This document shows, in pieces, positions 54,906-64,000 of a stretch of DNA of 64,000 bases (the first letter of the stretch is position 1; the number at the start of each line of letters is the position of its first letter). The DNA is from Micromonospora sp. C31. Lineage in GTDB: Bacteria; Actinomycetota; Actinomycetes; Mycobacteriales; Micromonosporaceae. The notes beneath the pieces are model-generated. The model made no database searches, was not told the DNA's origin, and saw nothing but the letters and a program-made list of their open reading frames with translations. A program made the position numbers and the translations under genes. The DNA lies in the NCBI RefSeq assembly GCF_018070575.1, contig NZ_JAGPXN010000002.1, positions 1 to 64,000 of the forward strand, read 5' to 3'.

Positions 54906-55535
54906 TCAGCGCGGATCGACGCGCTCGGCGAGCCCGGGGTAGCGCACCACGTAGCCGTCGCCGTCGAGGTCGATGTCGGCCGTGAAGGTGTCGCTGGTGA
55001 AGCGCACCCGACCCGGGCCGAGCGGGGTGTAGACCTGCTCGGCGGGCACCACCAGCAGACTGGGCACCAGCACCCAGGCGACGTCGATGCGGTGCGGGAC
55101 GTCGGCCGCGGCGTGGGTCAACCCGAGCCGGTGCACCGGCAGCGTGTTGAACAGCGCCGCGCCGCCGAGGTCGACGTCCACCGCCCCGGCCAGCCGGCCC
55201 GGGTCGTCGGCGCCGGGCAGCCCGACCGGCGGGTGGCCGGCCGCCCGCAGCGCCGCGTCCAGGTCACCCTGCTCGCTGGTGGTCACCCGCCACCCGTCGG
55301 TCACCCGTTCCAGGCGTACGCTCCGCAGCCAGCCGGTGCCCTCCGCCTCGACCTCGACCCGGGCGCTGGCCCACTGCGGGTCGGTGGCGAGCTGGTAGCG
55401 GCAGGTGTAGGGGATCGGGTCGACGGCGGTGAGGGTGCCCCGCGCAGTGAGCCCGCGGCCGTCGTCGAACAGCACGTGCTCCGCGCCGGCGGTGTCCGTC
55501 CGGGTCCAGAAGAGCGACTTCGGCATGGTCGGCAT
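54906..55535 (-). CDS. Putative glycolipid-binding family protein
   Basis: The 209-residue beta-rich protein matches the putative glycolipid-binding domain pattern: LFWTRTDTAGAEHVLF at the start, a run of strands (IPYTCRYQLATDPQWAS, WRVTTSEQGDLDAALRAAG) and LFNTLPVHRLGL in the second half. No signal peptide is present. ATG 55535 (or 55526) has no ribosome site but TAACGT lies seven bases upstream, so it may be leaderless. The function is unverified in the family. Confidence 0.72.
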   Translation of the reverse strand: MPTMPKSLFWTRTDTAGAEHVLFDDGRGLTARGTLTAVDPIPYTCRYQLATDPQWASARVEVEAEGTGWLRSVRLERVTDGWRVTTSEQGDLDAALRAAGHPPVGLPGADDPGRLAGAVDVDLGGAALFNTLPVHRLGLTHAAADVPHRIDVAWVLVPSLLVVPAEQVYTPLGPGRVRFTSDTFTADIDLDGDGYVVRYPGLAERVDPR

Positions 55536-55629
55536 GAGCCGGACGTTACGCGACCCGGCCGGCACCGGCAGCGGAAACGCCGCCGCGGAGCCGGAGCCCC
55601 GCGACGGCGTTCGCCGATGACGCTGGTGA

Positions 55630-57399
55630 TCAGTGGGTACGCGCCGGCGGACGGCCGCCGAAGCCCCGGCGATCGTCGCGCGGTCGTTCGTCGCGCCCCC
55701 GGCCCTCTGGCCGGAAGCCGCCCCGGTCGCCGTAGCGCCGCTCGCCCTGCGGCCGGTCACCGTAACCACGGCCGTCGCCGTGCCCGTCCCGGTCGCCGTA
55801 GCGCCGCTCGCCCTGCGGCCGGTCGCCGTAGCGCCGCTCGCCACGGTCCGCGAAGCTCCGCTCGCCGTAGCTGCGGCCGTCGGTGGGGCGGTCGCCGTAG
55901 CGGCGTTCGCCTTGCGGCCGGTCGCCGTAGCTGCGGCCCTCGGTCGGGCGGTCGCCGTAGCCACGGCCCTCGGTCGGCCGGTCGCCGTAACGGCGTTCGC
56001 CCTGCGGCCGGTCGCCGTAGCGGCGCTCGCCACGGGCGTCGCGGTCGCCGTAGCGGCGCGGGCCGCCCGGTCGGTCGCCGTGCCGGCGCGGCTCGTCGAG
56101 CTCGATGCGCACCGCGACGCCGCTCGGCTCGCGGGCACCGGTCAGCTCGGCGAGCGCCGGGTCGCCAACCCGCACCCGGGTCTCGGCCGGCGCCACGCCG
56201 GCCTTCTCCAGCATGGCGAGCGTGGTCCGCCGCTGCTTCGGCAGCACCAGCGTGGCCACCGCGCCCGACTCGCCGGCCCGGGCGGTACGTCCCGCGCGGT
56301 GCAGGTAGTCCTTCGGGTCCTTCGGCGGGTCGACGTGCAGGACCAGCGAGACACCGTCGACGTGGATGCCCCGGGCCGCCACGTCCGTGGCGACCAGGAC
56401 GTTGACCCGGCCCTCACGGAACTCGGCCAGCGTGCGGGTACGCATCCGCTGGGTCTTGCCGCCGTGCAACCCACCCGCCCGTACGCCGACGGCGGCCAAC
56501 TGCTCGACCAGCCGGTCGACGCCGAGCTGGGTGCGGGCGAAGACCATCGTCCGCCCGTCCCGGGCCGCGATGGACGCGGCGACCGGGAACTTGTCGTGCG
56601 GCGGGATCAGCAGCATGTGGTGGTCCATGGTGGACACCGAGGCGGTGGATGGCGCGGTGGAGTGCGTCACCGGGTCGGTCATGAACCGCTTGACCAGCGC
56701 GTCGACGTCGCCGTCCAGGGTGGCCGAGAAGAGCAGCCGCTGGGTGCCGGCCGGCGTCTTCGCCAGCAGTTCGGTGACCTCGGGCAGGAAGCCCATGTCG
56801 GCCATCTGGTCGGCCTCGTCGAGGACGGTGACCTCGACGTCGTCCAGGTGGCAGACGCCCCGGGAGATCAGGTCGCCCAGCCGGCCCGGGGTGGCCACGA
56901 TGATCTCCACCCCGCGCCGCAGGGCGTCGATCTGCCGGTCGTAGGGCACGCCGCCGACGGCGGTCTTCAGGAATACGCCGACGGCCTTGCCGAGCGGCAT
57001 CAGCGCGTCGTTCACCTGCATCGCGAGTTCCCGGGTCGGCACCAGGACCAGAGCCCGGGGGCGCAGGGGCCGGGCCCGGTTGCGGTCGGCCACCAGGGCC
57101 AGCAGGGGAAGGCCGAAGGCCAGGGTCTTGCCGGAGCCGGTCTGGCCCCGGCCGAGGACGTCCCGGCCGGCGAGCGCGTCCGGCATGGTGGCGCGCTGGA
57201 TCTCGAACGGGGTGGTGATGCCCTGCCGGGCGAGTGCGTGGACCAACGGCTGGGGCAGCCCCAGCGCGGCGAAGTCGGTGGCGTCGGGCGTCACCGGGGC
57301 GGCCGGGTCCTGGACGCTGCCGTCCCGCTCGACGGCGGTCTGCGCGTCGGCGGTGTCGAGGGCGGGCGTGAACGTGCCGGGTTCAGCAAAGGTCGTCAA
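55630..57399 (-). CDS. DEAD-box RNA helicase with YGDR-repeat tail
   Basis: The 589-residue ATP-dependent RNA helicase shows the Q motif, GRGQTGSGKT, PTRELAMQV, TPGRLGDL, VLDEADQM, LFSATLDG, TDVAARGIHVDGVS and HRAGRTARAG in order (about residues 40-410). The last 130 residues are RNA-binding low-complexity sequence with about a dozen RRYGDRPQGE/GYGDRP-type repeats, as in RhlE-like cold-shock helicases. The start is TTG 57399 with AAAGG six bases upstream; upstream ATGs lack this. The 200-base region before the next gene may be a regulatory leader. Confidence 0.93.
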   Translation of the reverse strand: MTTFAEPGTFTPALDTADAQTAVERDGSVQDPAAPVTPDATDFAALGLPQPLVHALARQGITTPFEIQRATMPDALAGRDVLGRGQTGSGKTLAFGLPLLALVADRNRARPLRPRALVLVPTRELAMQVNDALMPLGKAVGVFLKTAVGGVPYDRQIDALRRGVEIIVATPGRLGDLISRGVCHLDDVEVTVLDEADQMADMGFLPEVTELLAKTPAGTQRLLFSATLDGDVDALVKRFMTDPVTHSTAPSTASVSTMDHHMLLIPPHDKFPVAASIAARDGRTMVFARTQLGVDRLVEQLAAVGVRAGGLHGGKTQRMRTRTLAEFREGRVNVLVATDVAARGIHVDGVSLVLHVDPPKDPKDYLHRAGRTARAGESGAVATLVLPKQRRTTLAMLEKAGVAPAETRVRVGDPALAELTGAREPSGVAVRIELDEPRRHGDRPGGPRRYGDRDARGERRYGDRPQGERRYGDRPTEGRGYGDRPTEGRSYGDRPQGERRYGDRPTDGRSYGERSFADRGERRYGDRPQGERRYGDRDGHGDGRGYGDRPQGERRYGDRGGFRPEGRGRDERPRDDRRGFGGRPPARTH

Positions 57400-57598
57400 G
57401 AAATGCCTTTCGAGCGGGGCGCATCTTCGCGATGGCCCGCCGCAGCTGAACGCCGCCGGATCGCCCGCAAGATCGCCCATGGGCGCGCAGGGCACGCCGG
57501 GTCAGTGATCCCCACCAGTGTACGGGGACGGGACGAACCCGCCACCGGACCACCGAGGGTAGTGGGCGGGCTCACCATCGAACGTCGTACGCGGCCCG

Positions 57599-59002
57599 TC
57601 AGCTCAGGACGCCGCCCACCAGCCCGCCCACCGTGTCGTTGGCGAGCAGCACGACGAGCACGCTGATCGCCACCAGCAGGCCCAGCGAGGCGGCCAGTAC
57701 GACCACCACCTTGGTCGTGCTGGAGCGCTCCTCGGTGGGGGTCTCCGTCCAGCCCTGGGCCAGGATGTGCCCGGTCAGCGAGCCGGAGTTCTCCATCGGG
57801 TTGCTCGGGATCGAGACCGTGCTGAAACCCGGGCCTTCGGTGCCGGCGCCGTAGATCGTGCCCAGGTCGGGTCCGCCGTCGTAGCGCCCCGACGCTCTGC
57901 CCTCGGCCCGTCCGGCGCGAGTGGCCGGCCCGCCGTCGGGGTGACCGGTCAGCCGGCGTGCCTCCCGGGGCGGGGCGGCCGGCTCGGCACCGCCGGTCCG
58001 GCGGTCGTCCGGGCTGGTGGGCAGCGGCCAGGCCGGCAGCGCGGGCGCGGGCACGACCGGCGGCGCGGACGCCAGCGGTGCGTTGGCCGGCGGTGTGCTG
58101 GCCGGGGTCGCGTGGAACGGCGGTGCGGAGGACGGGGGCGCGGACCTCGGCGGTGCGCTGGCCGGGGTCGCGTGGAACGGCGGCGCGCCCGCGAAGGGCC
58201 CTGGTGCCGGCCTGGCGCCGGCGCCCGCGGCGGCCGTGAGGGGCGGTGGCGGGAACGGCGGCGCTGGCGTCGGGCCGGGCGGGGGAGGCGGGGCGGGCAC
58301 CGGCGGTCCGGGTGGCGGCGCGGGCGGACCCGGTACGGGCGGTACCGGCGCGGGCGGCCTGGGCCCCGGCCCCGGGGGCACCGGGCCGGGCGGGTAGGGG
58401 CCGGGGACCGGCGGCGTCGGGTTCGGGACCGGAGGGGCCGGCGACGGCGGGTTCGGGCCCGGCACCGGCGGCGTGGGGGTGGGCGCCGGCTCGGGCTCCG
58501 GGACCGGTGGGGTCGGCGGCTGGGCGGGCTCCGGGTCGACCGGTGCCGCGCGGTAGATCCGGGCTTCGCCCGTCCGGGAGCGGATCGCCCCGGCCTCGTC
58601 GGCCGAGATCGGCCTCATCCCGGGTACGGCGGCGCTGGCCCGCGCTCCCGCCGTGCCCCGCTGCCCGGGGACCGCAGCGGCAGCCGGGGCGGGCGTTCCG
58701 GCTGCCCGGTAGGTGGTGCCGGCGCTCGGGCCGGTCGGCGCGGCGTCGCTCGCACCGGGCGCGGCGGCGGTGGCCACGGACACCTGACCCCGCGCGGCGG
58801 GCTGTCGGCGTACGTCGTCGGCGGGCGGCCCGGACGACGACCCGGACGGCCCCGGGGAACCGGCTGCCGGCGTGGCTGAGCCGTCGCGCGCGGTCGTCCC
58901 CGGGGCGCCGACGGGCGTCAGGGGATGCGGTGCCCCGGCACGGCTCCGGTCGGGCGTGGATCCGTGGTCGACCGGCTCCGCCGGAACCTCTTGCTCGGCC
59001 AT
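57599..59002 (-). CDS. Proline-rich tail-anchored membrane protein
   Basis: The 467-residue protein is low in complexity: an Ala/Pro/Gly N-terminal part, a long PPxP region (about residues 155-330) and a C-terminal membrane segment (VVVVLAASLGLLVAISVLVVLLA) with only about 15 residues after it. Short folded-looking pieces are ISADEAGAIRSRTGEARIYRA and DLGTIYGAGTEGPGFSTVSI. GGAGGGCGAGC precedes ATG 59002. No signal peptide is seen, so the bulk is probably cytoplasmic. The function is unknown; the proline-rich part may bind partners or reach across a layer. Confidence 0.65.
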   Translation of the reverse strand: MAEQEVPAEPVDHGSTPDRSRAGAPHPLTPVGAPGTTARDGSATPAAGSPGPSGSSSGPPADDVRRQPAARGQVSVATAAAPGASDAAPTGPSAGTTYRAAGTPAPAAAAVPGQRGTAGARASAAVPGMRPISADEAGAIRSRTGEARIYRAAPVDPEPAQPPTPPVPEPEPAPTPTPPVPGPNPPSPAPPVPNPTPPVPGPYPPGPVPPGPGPRPPAPVPPVPGPPAPPPGPPVPAPPPPPGPTPAPPFPPPPLTAAAGAGARPAPGPFAGAPPFHATPASAPPRSAPPSSAPPFHATPASTPPANAPLASAPPVVPAPALPAWPLPTSPDDRRTGGAEPAAPPREARRLTGHPDGGPATRAGRAEGRASGRYDGGPDLGTIYGAGTEGPGFSTVSIPSNPMENSGSLTGHILAQGWTETPTEERSSTTKVVVVLAASLGLLVAISVLVVLLANDTVGGLVGGVLS

Positions 59003-59178
59003 GCTCGCCCTCCGCGCACGCTCGCGCCCGGATCCGCGACGTGGGACCGGGCGTGCCTGACTGTCACCGTGCCACATTCCGGCCCGGCGGCACAGCCGGA
59101 GCGCGTTCCAAGGCGGTGACGGTCCGTCCCGGTCGGCGGCTGGCCGGTCCGGTCGAACGGCCCAGGCGAGGGCCAGGG

Positions 59179-60903
<1,725 letters not shown>

Positions 60904-60926
60904 TCCGCTCCCCGTCCGGCGTGAAT

Positions 60927-60948
60927 GGCCGCGCCGGTGGGCGCGGCC
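60927..60948 (-). promoter_or_regulatory. Leader hairpin of the NlpC/P60 gene
   Basis: A perfect 9-bp stem (GGCCGCGCC and complement, 4-base loop) lies 24 bases upstream of the start codon. On the minus strand TAGCGT stands just upstream of it and could be the -10, so the hairpin would be at the 5' end of a short leader. There is no room for a c-di-AMP riboswitch, which often precedes such genes. Confidence 0.45.
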
Positions 60949-61143
60949 GTGGGGACGCTACCAGCGTGTGGCGAACGTCCCACCCTGTCTTACCGCACCC
61001 AGGCAACGATGTCGATGCGTCGGCAGGTAACAGGAGGCTGAGAGTTCGGTGAGCCGGCGCACGGGGTCCGACCATGCTGCGGCGGCGTCGGCGGGCCGAC
61101 GTACGCTCGATTCCTACCGCAGGTGGAAGGGACGTGGCTTTCG

Positions 61144-62313
61144 ATGGACGCCGGACTCAAGCGTGAGCTCGAAGCGAAGGTGTACGCCGGCGAGCGGCTG
61201 ACCCGCGAGGACGGGGTCGCCCTCTACGACAGCGACGACCTCGCGTGGCTGGGCCGGCTGGCGCACCACCGGCGCACCGAGCTCAACGGCGACCGGGTGA
61301 TGTTCAACGTCAACCGGCACCTCAACCTGACCAACGTCTGCTCCGCCTCCTGCGCATACTGCTCGTTCCAGCGTAAGCCGGGCGAGAAGGACGCCTACAC
61401 GATGCGCATCGACGAGGCGGTCCGCAAGGCCAAGGAGATGGAGGACGAGCAGCTCACCGAGCTGCACATCGTCAACGGCCTGCACCCGACCCTGCCGTGG
61501 CGCTACTACCCGAAGGTGCTGCGGGAGCTCAAGGCGGCGCTGCCGAACGTCAAGCTCAAGGCGTTCACCGCGACCGAGGTGCAGTGGTTCGAGAAGATCA
61601 GCGGCCTGGGCGCCGACGAGATCCTCGACGAGCTGATGGACGCCGGCCTGGAGTCGCTGACCGGCGGCGGCGCGGAGATCTTCGACTGGGAGGTCCGCCA
61701 GCACATCGTCGACCACGCCTGCCACTGGGAGGACTGGTCGCGGATCCACCGGCTGGCGCACACCAAGGGCATGAAGACCCCGTCGACCATGCTCTACGGC
61801 CACGTCGAGGAGCCCCGGCACCGGGTCGACCACGTGCTGCGGCTGCGTGAGCTCCAGGACGAGACCGGCGGCTTCATGGTCTTCATCCCGCTGCGCTACC
61901 AGCACGACTTCGTCGACTCGGCGGACGGCAAGATCCGTAACCGGATCCAGGCCCGCACGACGATGGCCTCGCCGGCCGAGTCGTTGAAGACCTTCGCGGT
62001 CTCGCGGCTGCTCTTCGACAACGTCCCGCACGTGAAGTGCTTCTGGGTCATGCACGGGCTGTCGGTCGCCCAGCTCTCGCTCAACTTCGGCGTCGACGAC
62101 CTGGACGGCTCGGTCGTCGAATACAAGATCACCCACGACGCCGACTCGTACGGCACCCCGAACACGATGCACCGGGACGACCTGCTGCACCTGATCTGGG
62201 ACGCCGGCTTCCGCCCCGTGGAGCGCAACACCCGCTACGAGGTGGTCCGCGAGTACGACGCCGCTCCGTCCCTGGCCGAGCGCCGCGCCGAGCCGCAGCA
62301 GGTCTGGGCCTGA
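61144..62313 (+). CDS. mqnE: Aminofutalosine synthase (radical SAM)
   Basis: The 389-residue radical SAM enzyme joins S-adenosylmethionine to the chorismate-derived enol ether in the futalosine pathway. The cluster ligands are Cys66, Cys70 and Cys73 in NVCSASCAYCSFQRK. GLESLTGGGAEIFDWEVR, TPSTMLYGHVEEPRHR and IPLRYQHDFVD (in parts) closely resemble Streptomyces MqnE rather than the cyclase MqnC. GTGGAAGGGACG lies upstream; ATG 61144 is chosen over GTG 61123 because MDAGLKREL is the conserved start. Confidence 0.95.
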   Translation: MDAGLKRELEAKVYAGERLTREDGVALYDSDDLAWLGRLAHHRRTELNGDRVMFNVNRHLNLTNVCSASCAYCSFQRKPGEKDAYTMRIDEAVRKAKEMEDEQLTELHIVNGLHPTLPWRYYPKVLRELKAALPNVKLKAFTATEVQWFEKISGLGADEILDELMDAGLESLTGGGAEIFDWEVRQHIVDHACHWEDWSRIHRLAHTKGMKTPSTMLYGHVEEPRHRVDHVLRLRELQDETGGFMVFIPLRYQHDFVDSADGKIRNRIQARTTMASPAESLKTFAVSRLLFDNVPHVKCFWVMHGLSVAQLSLNFGVDDLDGSVVEYKITHDADSYGTPNTMHRDDLLHLIWDAGFRPVERNTRYEVVREYDAAPSLAERRAEPQQVWA

Positions 62314-62336
62314 GCCGGCACGTACCCTCTGAGGCC

Positions 62337-62759
62337 ATGACCGAGCAGCGGAGCGGGTTCCCCCGGCGCGACGCCGAGGGGCGTGTCCTCACCCTGGGCG
62401 ACCTGCTCGGGGTGAGCCTGGCCGGCCTGGTCATCGGCGTGCTGGCGGTCGTGTTGTTCGACTGGGCGTTCGCGCTGATCGGCGCCGGCGACTTCGGGCG
62501 CGCCAACGGCTGGCTGGCGATCATCCTGCCGGCCTGGCTGTTCTGGGACGACTTCCGCGCCTGGGAGTTCGGTGCGGCGCGGGTGGTGGCGGCGCTGGCG
62601 GCCGCCGCGGTGGGGGTGGTCGCCGGGCTGGTGGTGGCCGGTCTCGCCGCCGGTCTCCCGCCGCTGCTCTCCGGTGGGCTGGGAGCGGCGACCTTCACCC
62701 TCGGGTACGCGGTGGTGTGGTTCCACGGCGTCCACTGGCTGGCCCGCCGGACGGGCTGA
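62337..62759 (+). CDS. Small multi-pass membrane protein
   Basis: The 140-residue protein has three to four membrane segments (LLGVSLAGLVIGVLAVVLFDWAF, WLAIILPAWLFWDDF, the long Val/Ala stretch around residues 80-105, and a last one near 120-130; cited by part). Family not recognised with certainty. It follows mqnE by 23 bases and precedes a DUF4229 gene by 44, so the three probably share a transcript. A role near the membrane with menaquinone is only suggested by position. Confidence 0.65.
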   Translation: MTEQRSGFPRRDAEGRVLTLGDLLGVSLAGLVIGVLAVVLFDWAFALIGAGDFGRANGWLAIILPAWLFWDDFRAWEFGAARVVAALAAAAVGVVAGLVVAGLAAGLPPLLSGGLGAATFTLGYAVVWFHGVHWLARRTG

Positions 62760-62803
62760 ACCTGCCGCCGGGAACCCCGGTGGCGGAGAACGGAGTGCGG
62801 AAC

Positions 62804-63097
62804 GTGAGCGCGGCGGTCAAGTACACGCTGGGCCGGATCGGGCTGTTCGTCGCCGTACTGGCGGCCCTCTGGCTGGTCGAGATGAACATCTTCATCAAGC
62901 TGATGGTGGCGCTGGCCTTCTCGGCCGCCCTGTCGTTCTTCCTGCTCAAGGGCTGGCGGGACGAGATGGCCGAGGAGATGGCCACTGCCGCCGAGCGCCG
63001 CCGCGCCGAGAAGGAGCGCCTCCGCTCCGCCCTCGCCGGCGAGGACGAGCCCGACGGCGACGAGCAGCCGGGTGGCGCCCGTCCAGCGGAACGCTGA
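62804..63097 (+). CDS. DUF4229 membrane protein
   Basis: The 97-residue protein has two membrane segments (IGLFVAVLAALWLVEMN and FIKLMVALAFSAALSFFLL) followed by a charged helix (EMAEEMATAAERRRAEKER), the DUF4229 layout. GTG 62804 begins MSAAVKYTLGRIG; in-frame GTGs at 62780 and 62795 are possible. DUF4229 genes commonly sit beside menaquinone or ccs genes in actinobacteria, but the function is unknown. Confidence 0.75.
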   Translation: MSAAVKYTLGRIGLFVAVLAALWLVEMNIFIKLMVALAFSAALSFFLLKGWRDEMAEEMATAAERRRAEKERLRSALAGEDEPDGDEQPGGARPAER

Positions 63098-63222
63098 CGG
63101 CCGAGCGACTCGACCCGCCGGGACGGCCGCTGCCGAACTGCCGACGATCATGCCGTCGCCCCGGGCGCGGCGCGGCCGGGGGCGGCGGCCGGGGGCGACT
63201 GTGTGGAGGGCGCACGACGGCA

Positions 63223-63258
63223 GGGCCCGGCGCGGTCGTCGTCGACCGTGCCGGGCCC
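63223..63258 (-). terminator. Terminator after the C39-like peptidase gene
   Basis: A 16-bp stem with one mismatch (GGGCCCGGCGCGGTCG against CGACCGTGCCGGGCCC) and loop TCGT lies 40 bases beyond the peptidase stop on its strand and between it and the convergent DUF4229 gene. Confidence 0.82.
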
Positions 63259-63267
63259 CGCGTCAAC

Positions 63268-63321
63268 CGATCACCCAGTCGTGGAGCCGGCGACCGATCA
63301 CCAGTTGGTGGAGCCGGCGAC
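63268..63321. repeat. 27-bp tandem duplication at the peptidase 3' end
   Basis: Two adjacent 27-base copies (63268-63294 and 63295-63321) share most positions. The right copy contains the last seven codons and the stop of the peptidase gene; the left copy lies just beyond the stop. It records a recent local duplication. Confidence 0.75.
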
Positions 63322-64000
63322 CTTCGGCCACGGCAGCAGCTTGGGCTTGATCAGGTAGACGACGCCGCCGGAGCCGCCGGACACCCCGCCGCTGGCGTTG
63401 GTCCGCTTCGTGCGCAGCCAGATCTGCTCGAACTGCTCACGCTTGTAGACGTTGCGCACCGCCTCGTTGCTCGACGAGGCCGGGTCGTTGACGATCACGT
63501 CGCCGTCGGCGGTGAAGCCGACCACCACGAACAGGTGGCCCGAGGTGCCGTAGTTCGCCCCGTCCAGCTCGCTGGCGAGGAAGGACTGGCTGGTCACGAC
63601 CGGGATCCCGGCGCGGATGAAGCGCTCCACCTCGTCCAGTGAGTGCAGCCTGGTGACCCGCGCCTCGAGGCCCGGGAAGCTGGCCGCGTACGCGGTGTTG
63701 AAGGGCCAGTTGCCGGCCCCGTCGTACTGGTAGTCGTAGACCATCCGGGCGGCATGGTTGACCGTCGGGTCCGGGTAGGTCGGGTCGACCCAGGAGGTGT
63801 CCTCCTCGGACGCCTTGCGACCCCAGTACTCGAGCACCATCGTGGTGGAGGTGGGGGAGCACCAGGCCTGGCCGCCGCCGTCGTACTCGGGGTAGTGGCC
63901 GGCGTGGATGTTCTGCGAGTAGCGGGGCACGGCGAGTTCGCGGCCCCAGGCGATGCCGCCGGCGCTCGGCTCGACGGTGAACCGGTCGGGCACGTTGGAG
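63298..64000 (-). CDS. C39-like cysteine peptidase family protein (5' end outside)
   Basis: The frame is open to the window edge; 233 residues are visible before the stop at 63298. A peptidase C39-like domain shows the nucleophile in QAWCSPTSTTMVLEYWG, the histidine in GTSGHLFVVVGF and the Asn/Asp in VIVNDPASSSNEAVR. VPRYSQNIHAGHYPEYDGGG is typical of secreted actinobacterial members; the missing N-terminus probably holds a signal peptide. No ABC transporter part is present, so it is not a bacteriocin exporter. Confidence 0.85.
   Translation of the reverse strand, partial: SNVPDRFTVEPSAGGIAWGRELAVPRYSQNIHAGHYPEYDGGGQAWCSPTSTTMVLEYWGRKASEEDTSWVDPTYPDPTVNHAARMVYDYQYDGAGNWPFNTAYAASFPGLEARVTRLHSLDEVERFIRAGIPVVTSQSFLASELDGANYGTSGHLFVVVGFTADGDVIVNDPASSSNEAVRNVYKREQFEQIWLRTKRTNASGGVSGGSGGVVYLIKPKLLPWPKVAGSTNW

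Noticed and set aside
54807..56405. A 532-codon plus-strand frame opposite the glycolipid-binding and helicase genes
   Set aside because: Composed of Arg/Gly/Ala repeats mirroring the YGDR tail; no ribosome site or domain.
60904..61140. c-di-AMP riboswitch upstream of the NlpC/P60 gene
   Set aside because: The conserved ydaO-type segments are absent and the probable leader is only about 50 bases with one hairpin.
63298..64000. Bacteriocin-processing C39 ABC exporter
   Set aside because: No ATPase or membrane domain and no precursor peptide gene; the layout is that of a free secreted C39-like peptidase.

Overview
The window is high-GC actinomycete chromosome, most like Micromonospora or a close relative (Micromonosporaceae). 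Supporting signs are C/G-ending codons almost throughout, many GTG starts and one TTG start, ATGA/GTGA/TGATG overlaps inside operons, several probable leaderless promoters, a BldC-type regulator, menaquinone made by the futalosine route, and LexA/PadR/XRE-cupin style operators. The genus is an inference; there is no rRNA in the window.

Layout. (1) 1-2438 is the right end of an integrated element: the tail of an unknown gene, a repeat-rich non-coding stretch, a small gene and a large serine recombinase whose last codons run into the 3' end of tRNA-Lys(TTT) (2413-2484, minus). (2) 2485-13310 is mixed chromosome: DUF1772 protein, NAD-dependent epimerase, Eis-like acetyltransferase, PP2C phosphatase, short AAA-LuxR regulator, XRE-cupin regulator divergent from a BenE transporter, MscL, and a FadR-type regulator divergent from a CynX/NimT-type MFS transporter. 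(3) 13321-19438 is a stressosome locus: a STAS protein divergent from a six-gene operon rsbR-rsbS-rsbT-(ATPase/PP2C)-histidine kinase-(receiver/PP2C). (4) 19498-27840 holds a TIGR03086 protein, a PadR-ABC transporter operon with a clear operator, a threonine dehydratase-like enzyme, oligopeptidase B and a FAD oxidoreductase under a putative SOS box. (5) 27905-35815 is a second signalling block: a SpoIIE phosphatase, a 1454-residue soluble hybrid kinase with seven 92-residue HAMP repeats (fungal Nik1-like layout), its response regulator and another STAS protein. (6) 36140-42286 is hemL followed by the System II cytochrome c maturation operon. (7) 42335-55535 has an unfamiliar two-gene membrane module, MarR/AhpD-like genes, a secreted DUF11-like protein, the menaquinone genes mqnL-mqnP and mqnM with a terpene synthase between them, bldC, an Lrp regulator, an SDR, Cds1 and a glycolipid-binding-type protein. 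(8) 55630-64000 has a DEAD-box helicase, a proline-rich tail-anchored protein, an NlpC/P60 hydrolase, mqnE with two small membrane proteins, and a C39-like peptidase cut by the window edge.

How the genes work together. Two large phospho-signalling loci (stressosome plus two-component; poly-HAMP kinase plus SpoIIE/STAS) share the partner-switch logic that controls alternative sigma factors, but no sigma factor gene is present, so the outputs lie elsewhere. hemL, the ccs genes and the mqn genes together supply haem, c-type cytochromes and quinone for respiration.

The most unusual observation is a 54-bp palindromic repeat found three times (24243, 38941, 49791). One copy is in frame inside ccdA, adding 18 codons including a rare TTA. 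Another supplies the last residues and stop codon of the terpene synthase. The third lies between two convergent genes.
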